Source: Engraulis encrasicolus
Taxonomy: Eukaryota > Chordata > Actinopteri > Clupeiformes > Engraulidae
Direction: 5' to 3'
Assembly: GCF_034702125.1 (NCBI RefSeq)
Contig: NC_085861.1
Coordinates: forward strand, 57,996,350 to 58,060,349
DNA length: 64,000 nt
Shown: piece by piece, positions 59,375-64,000 of the stretch
How the letters are laid out: every line of letters begins with the position of its first letter
How positions within the stretch are numbered: position 1 is the first letter of the stretch
Position numbers and translations under genes: made by a program
The notes under the pieces: model-generated
What the model saw: only the letters and a program-made list of their open reading frames with translations
The model's database searches: none
Told to the model about the DNA's origin: nothing

Positions 59375-60794
59375 TAGGGGTGGGCGGTATGTAGGGTGAC
59401 CAGATTTTTGTAGTCTGAAACCGGGACACTTCGTGCGTGACTGAAGGACAATATTTGGCGGGCGGGTCTGGGGGTCCTCCCCCAGGAAAATTTGTATTTT
59501 TTAGATGCAATTTCCTGCATTCTGATCAATTTTAGAGGGAGGAATGACAAATCGCAACTGACTCCTTCAGACTTTCTATACAAGCGCTGGCTGCCATTAA
59601 CTGTGGCAGGTAAACATGTAATCTTTTCCATATATTTACCCTGATAGACATGGCGCAATGTAGCGGGTGGCCAAAACCGGGACATATTTGTGTCCCGAGA
59701 GGGTTTGCTCGGGACCTGGGACACACAACTCCAAACCGGGACTGTCCCGGTCAAACCGGGACGTCTGGTCACCCTAGCATATGGCCTAAAATGTATACCT
59801 CGGTATAATTTTAGCCACGGTATATATCACGGTATATATCACGGTATTTTACATTTGTGTAAAATTTAAGCATTCCGTCGCAAAATGTACAAAACACCTT
59901 TTTTTAACTTTTGCATTTGCATTTTTTGGAATGTGTGTGAATTCTTGCTATTCAAATCTTTTGAAAACAAACAAAAACTATGTAAAATGCATTTTGCAAT
60001 GCAATGCAATGCAATGCAGGCTACAACACTGTCAGAGGGGGTTAAACTAGGGAAGGGAGGGGTGTCAAACTGAACATGGATTTTATCCAATAAATCGTTC
60101 ATTTGACCTTTTTTTCTATTTCTGGAGTTGCTGGGGGTAATTTGGAAATGTGTGCTTGCATCTGTGATTATGCCAAGCCTAATGGTTCAGCTGTTATTGT
60201 TAAAGTTAAAAAAAAAACGAACTTCCACATGAGGCAGCTAGCAATGCATTGTAGAACTAATGCATTTAAATGGCAGCTATCACTGCAGCAGCGGTTAGCA
60301 TGCTAACGTTAGCGAAATCGCTAAATCACATTTTAAACAGTGAACAGTCATCTAAGTTACTAACACCCAGCCAGATATCGTGAATGATATTATCTCACCT
60401 GGACACAGTAACATACAGTAAGGCTGGCGCAAATGTAAAGCAACCAGTAGCACATAGATTTAGCACATTTCTGTTGTCAGACACCAGCATGACTTGGGCT
60501 GTTAGCTTGCTAACTTGCTTTCCACACCACTTCACATTAAATTGTGGAGACCAGAATCGAAATCACATACATTTTACACTTAAAGCTTAAATGAAATTGT
60601 GCTTCCGTTCTACAACCACATATTCTTTTGCTAGGCCTACTACGAGAGACAGTCGGTGGATGTTCAAAACGCTGTCTATACTGCCATCTGCAGGATGCAA
60701 TGCGCTATGGCGGTAGAGCGGTATGGACAAAATCCATACCTTGGGGGGAAAAATACCTTGCACGATAGTATACCGTCCATACCGCGCACCCCTA
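59375..60794. mobile_element. hAT element, 1.4 kb
   Basis: The ends TAGGGGTGGGCGGTAT and ATACCGCGCACCCCTA form a TIR, and GCGGATAT is exactly duplicated (59367-59374, 60795-60802). Subterminal GGTATATATCACGGTAT repeats occur near 59820. A GCAAT run is at 59996-60017. No transposase; nested MITE at 59392-59776. Confidence 0.9.
59392..59776. mobile_element. MITE with CCGGGAC repeats
   Basis: The ends TAGGGTGACCAGA and TCTGGTCACCCTA are perfect complements. CCGGGACA/TGTCCCGG words recur in both halves. The insertion splits the left subterminal region of the hAT at 59375. The target duplication is imperfect. Confidence 0.75.
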
Positions 60795-60802
60795 GCGGAT
60801 AT

Positions 60803-61297
60803 TCTCAAATTAACCTGATATAGGCCTACATTCCCAACCGTGGCTGAGCAAACTGACCTTTTTTTTAAGTTAGTAGACCTATTGATAACGCACCTCCAGC
60901 TGCAGGCACTACATTTTTATTTTATTAACCATTTGCCGATGGTATTTTAGTGCTTTTATTTTCTGTCATAACACCATGCACTTCACCTTTCCCCCCCTGC
61001 TCTTCTGCTTGCTTAATAGGTAGCCTAGTGCTCAATACTGTCCAGTCACATTGCTATTAAGTATTAAGTACACTAAAGACTTTCTCCTACAGTGCAACCC
61101 CGAACGCTCCAAAGTAAATTTCTTGCTTGATTGGGTAAATCAGCACCCCAAACAGCACCAAACTGAAACACGGAAAGAAAAGGAATCAGACAAAGACTGA
61201 AACGAATTAAATCGTACCTCCCTTTGCCTACCTGTTTGTTCATCACGCCCAGTCACTAAGAGGAAAGGCAGATGAACCCGCAGCCAACGCACGGTAT
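60803..61297. other. Unassigned sequence
   Basis: No gene or element ends were seen; the LINE fragment's 5' flank is included. Confidence 0.4.
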
Positions 61298-61726
61298 ATG
61301 CACGAGTACAGGGATGCCTGCATTCTGGGGATTACGGAGACCTGTTTGGACAACAACATCGCTTCCAGTGAGGTCGAACCGACCGGCTACACCTTCTACA
61401 GAGCTGACTGTGATCCAGGCATCACAGGGAAGTCCCGCGGTGGAGGAGTGGGCTTCCTCATTCGAGATGATTGGTGCTGGAGGGGGTCAGTGGTGGTGCG
61501 GGAGAGCCTCTGTACCCCAAACATCGAACTGCTCTGCGTGTCAATGCGTCCTTTCTACCTGCCAGGCGACTTCCCACAGCTATTTTTCACAGTGATGTAC
61601 ATCCATCTGCAAGCAAATGTTGCTAAGGCATCAGAAGTAATTTTGAACCTTTCCCAGAAACTAGACTCCCTTTCCCCTGATACCCCCAAGTTTTTCCTGG
61701 GTGATTTTAATAATTGCTACGTCTAG
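61298..61726 (+). pseudogene. LINE endonuclease-domain fragment
   Basis: An open frame of 142 codons reads ACILGITETCLDNNIASSEV, YTFYRADCDPG, GGGVGFLIRDDW, RPFYLPGDF, VMYIHLQA and FLGDFNNC. This is the order of the AP-type endonuclease of CR1/Jockey-group LINEs (TETWL with the catalytic Glu, GGGV, VYIPPQ, GDFNxC). The catalytic His block, reverse transcriptase and 3' end are missing: right after GDFNNC the sequence turns into a minisatellite. That is unusual, because LINE copies normally lose the 5' end. Confidence 0.78.
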
Positions 61727-61965
61727 CTATCTACGTCTAATCTACGTCTATATATCTACGTCTAATCTACATCTGTCAATCTACGTCTATTCTATGTCTA
61801 GCTATCTACGTCTAATCTACGTCTATATATCTACGTCTATATATCTACGTCTAATCTACATCCGTCTACATATCGACTTCTAATATACGTTTGTCTATCT
61901 ACGTCTAATCTACGTCTAGCTATCTACGTCTATCCCTCTACTTCTAATCTACGTCTATATATCTG
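61724..61965. repeat. TCTACGTCTA minisatellite
   Basis: Tandem variants of CTACGTCTAAT and CTACGTCTATATAT with ~11-14-bp periods continue for about 240 bp directly after the LINE fragment. Confidence 0.9.
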
Positions 61966-62769
61966 TTGGAGCCATTTTGGGTTTTTGTTTAATTAGTGGA
62001 AGGTGAAATGATGCCTATGATTGTAATTGTTTTGAAATGCTGATTTTGGTTAACAAAGTGTTAAGTTTAGGTTAAGACATGGCATACATGCCTTATTTCT
62101 TTTGATCTAGTACAGCTGTTCCTAATTACCTTACTATCTGTCATGTGACAGGACACACCCCGTTGGACGTGCCGCTGGCACTTTAATTAGGCCATTCAAT
62201 GTGTGTTCAACAGGTAGGATGGTAAGGAGGAACAGTTTTAGATCACAAAATACTTCAGACAAATCACTGTATATCTTGTACTTTGAACAGTGTTTTGATG
62301 AGATAAGTCAACCGGGGGTGGATTTCTCGAATCCGACCAAAATTAGCCTTCGGACCAAGTAAGTCCGAACGAAGTCCGACACAACAACTAACCAACAACT
62401 ATGATTTCTCGAAACCCTCTGACCAACTAGGTCCGATGTAGGTACGAAGTAAGTCCGATGAAATTCCAACCAAGTAAGTTCAGACGCACAATGAAGTTTT
62501 CGGAAATGCTCGGAGTGTCTCGCCGCAGCTCGGGTGCATTTATCGCAAAGCAGTGACGCTGTACCACACAGTGCCTGTCAAATTCAGTAGGCTAGTAATT
62601 ACATCTATCAAAGTCCACAAATCTTTGTCAACACAATCATGTCCCCGACTTCACCCCTCTTCAACTGCAGTTACCAAATGCGACATTACAATCCACCATG
62701 TGTTATTTTTTACTTAGGTTTTGCATTTAATGTTTAATATTGTACGCTATAGCCTACCACTAATTTGGA
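61966..62769. other. Unassigned; possible element with AAGTCCGA words
   Basis: The words AAGTCCGAAC, AGGTCCGATG and AAGTAAGTCCGATG repeat at 62365-62462 after CGGGGGTGGATTTCTCGAA, which may be the end of a transposon. No genes. Confidence 0.35.
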
Positions 62770-62865
62770 AGCACGGTTGGTGGGTGAGTGGTTAGAATGT
62801 CGGAATTCCATACATGTTTGCCGTTTCCTTATCGGAGGCGAGAGTTCAATCCCCGGTGAATATAG
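62770..62865 (+). repeat. tRNA-like (SINE head or tRNA pseudogene)
   Basis: GGTGGGTGAGTGGTTAGAAT resembles an A-box/D-arm region and GAGTTCAATCCCCGG, about 60 bp later, a B box/T arm. The long spacing fits a Ser/Leu-type tRNA ancestor. No clean cloverleaf was drawn, so it is not called a functional tRNA. Confidence 0.4.
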
Positions 62866-64000
62866 CCTAGGCTATATAATAACCACCCATCACATCTTTT
62901 TTCCAGAACGGCAAACGAAGTCATTCTCACGCTCATGGGCAACGCAACACTTTCAACAGGTCATGGCCAGGCAGAGTGCAGTTAAATGCTGCTTGAAATG
63001 ATAACGGAAATTACGCTCGAGAATTAATAAAACATCAGAATGTTAATTTAATTTTCCAGCCTGCACGCGTCTTTACTCGCAACGTAAGCTGGTGGAACTG
63101 CCATTATTGCCGTTGTACATAAAGACGCGCAGGAAGGGACTTATGGAAGGGGCCGTTAATGTCTGTAAACATTCAAAGTCCTTCAACGTCGGAAAAGACC
63201 TGTTAACACAATCATATCCCCAACATCCACCCCATTAAATGCAGTAACCAAATGTCGGTCTACACATCACCATCAATGACTGAAGAGCAATGGGCGGTGA
63301 ATGGTAAGTGCGAAGGCATTTTCAGTGTGACAAGATTTCGATTCCCTCAGTAAGATAGGGCTACATTAAGCGCAGGTGCCTATTCCTCTGCGCAACTGTT
63401 TATCCAACCTCTGTGTGTGTGCGTAAAGTGGCCGATCCACGCGTGCTGTTGGGCGCGCTTGTGGAGCTCTGGCATCCGAGAGTCTTTGCCTCGCAGCCAC
63501 GCACGCAGTCACATTAAAGCCAAGTAACTAATTGCTTTTCACCTGTATTTTACAAAAACACAAAACGATGGCCCAATTCACACAGATAGAGAAAGGACAC
63601 GATGCGCTGTGTTGTTTTCTGATCCCCCTGACTGCACTGCACTTCGTGCGCCATGGGCCATGGCGCTATTTGGAGTGTGCTCACTGCTGAAACAACATTT
63701 GCTTTAACAGTAGCCTATTGGCCGGCTGCTTGTGACAGACTTGTATTACAATAGTAGAATTGAAATGAAAAGAAGAATATGAATACTATGACATAACAAC
63801 TAGTAACGCGAAGATGTGTCCAGTTCTTGTCATCACACTCGCCTTTCCGAGTGCCATTTCATTACGCACAGACTAGGGCAGTTGCATAATGTCCATATTT
63901 GAACTTGTTGTAGCCTACGATGTAGTTTGGAGTTCTTGTGGACTAAGGCATAGCCTACAATGCAAGGAAAACAAGAAGGATCACCGCACACTGGTGCCGC
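62866..64000. other. Unassigned sequence to window end
   Basis: Nothing recognised: no exon-like frames with splice sites and no paired element ends. CACATTACATC-like words and the paired GTCCACAAATC / CAAAGTCC phrases at 62600 and 63170 suggest diverged repeats. Confidence 0.4.

Overview
The window is vertebrate, almost certainly teleost fish, nuclear DNA: AT-rich, no bacterial-style gene packing, spliced coding exons with GT/AG borders, and about 90% transposon-derived sequence of fish types (hAT, Tc1-like, piggyBac-like, THAP-DDE, Crypton and Helentron-like elements, L1 and other LINE pieces, tRNA-derived SINEs). The species cannot be named from the sequence.

One host gene is visible: the 3' part of msh5 on the + strand. 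Five exons (15335-15409, 35865-36011, 41551-41688, 52804-52877, 55129-55240) join in frame into the last 181 residues of MSH5, from just before Walker B to the stop, with a polyadenylation signal near 55594. MSH5 pairs with MSH4 in the meiotic MutS-gamma clamp. The exons total about 0.55 kb inside about 40 kb; the introns (20.5, 5.5, 11.1 and 2.3 kb) were inflated by transposons. The upstream exons (Walker A etc.) were not found in 1-15334 and should lie to the left.

Layout. 1-5816: a foldback element with long inverted arms built from ~200-bp units in an A-B alternation, holding a Tc1 relic and a hAT. 5817-8182: Tc1 and L1 relics. 8183-15087: a six-insertion nested stack whose outermost element carries ~10 copies of a 15-bp motif; an almost undisturbed inverted sister copy lies at 38648-40645 and serves as an empty-site control. 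15788-19575: a piggyBac-like MITE and a foldback element split by a probable solo LTR, itself split by a MITE with a telomere-like core. 20524-25387: a 4.9-kb transposon with two tail-to-tail genes, a THAP/DDE transposase (- strand) and a P2X7-receptor C-terminal-domain-like protein (+ strand). 25388-35770: SINE, hAT with a nested Tc1, palindromes. 36012-41550: Tc1 relic touching the exon-2 splice donor, several hAT elements, the sister iteron element. 42060-52549: Tc1 termini flanking a tandem duplication split by nested hATs. 53100-54350: Crypton tyrosine-recombinase relic. 55800-64000: microsatellites, foldback copy, a hAT with nested MITE, a LINE endonuclease fragment running into a minisatellite, and tRNA-like sequence.

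Transposon calls rest on terminal inverted repeats (TIRs), target-site duplications (TSDs) and protein motifs read by eye; no database search was possible.
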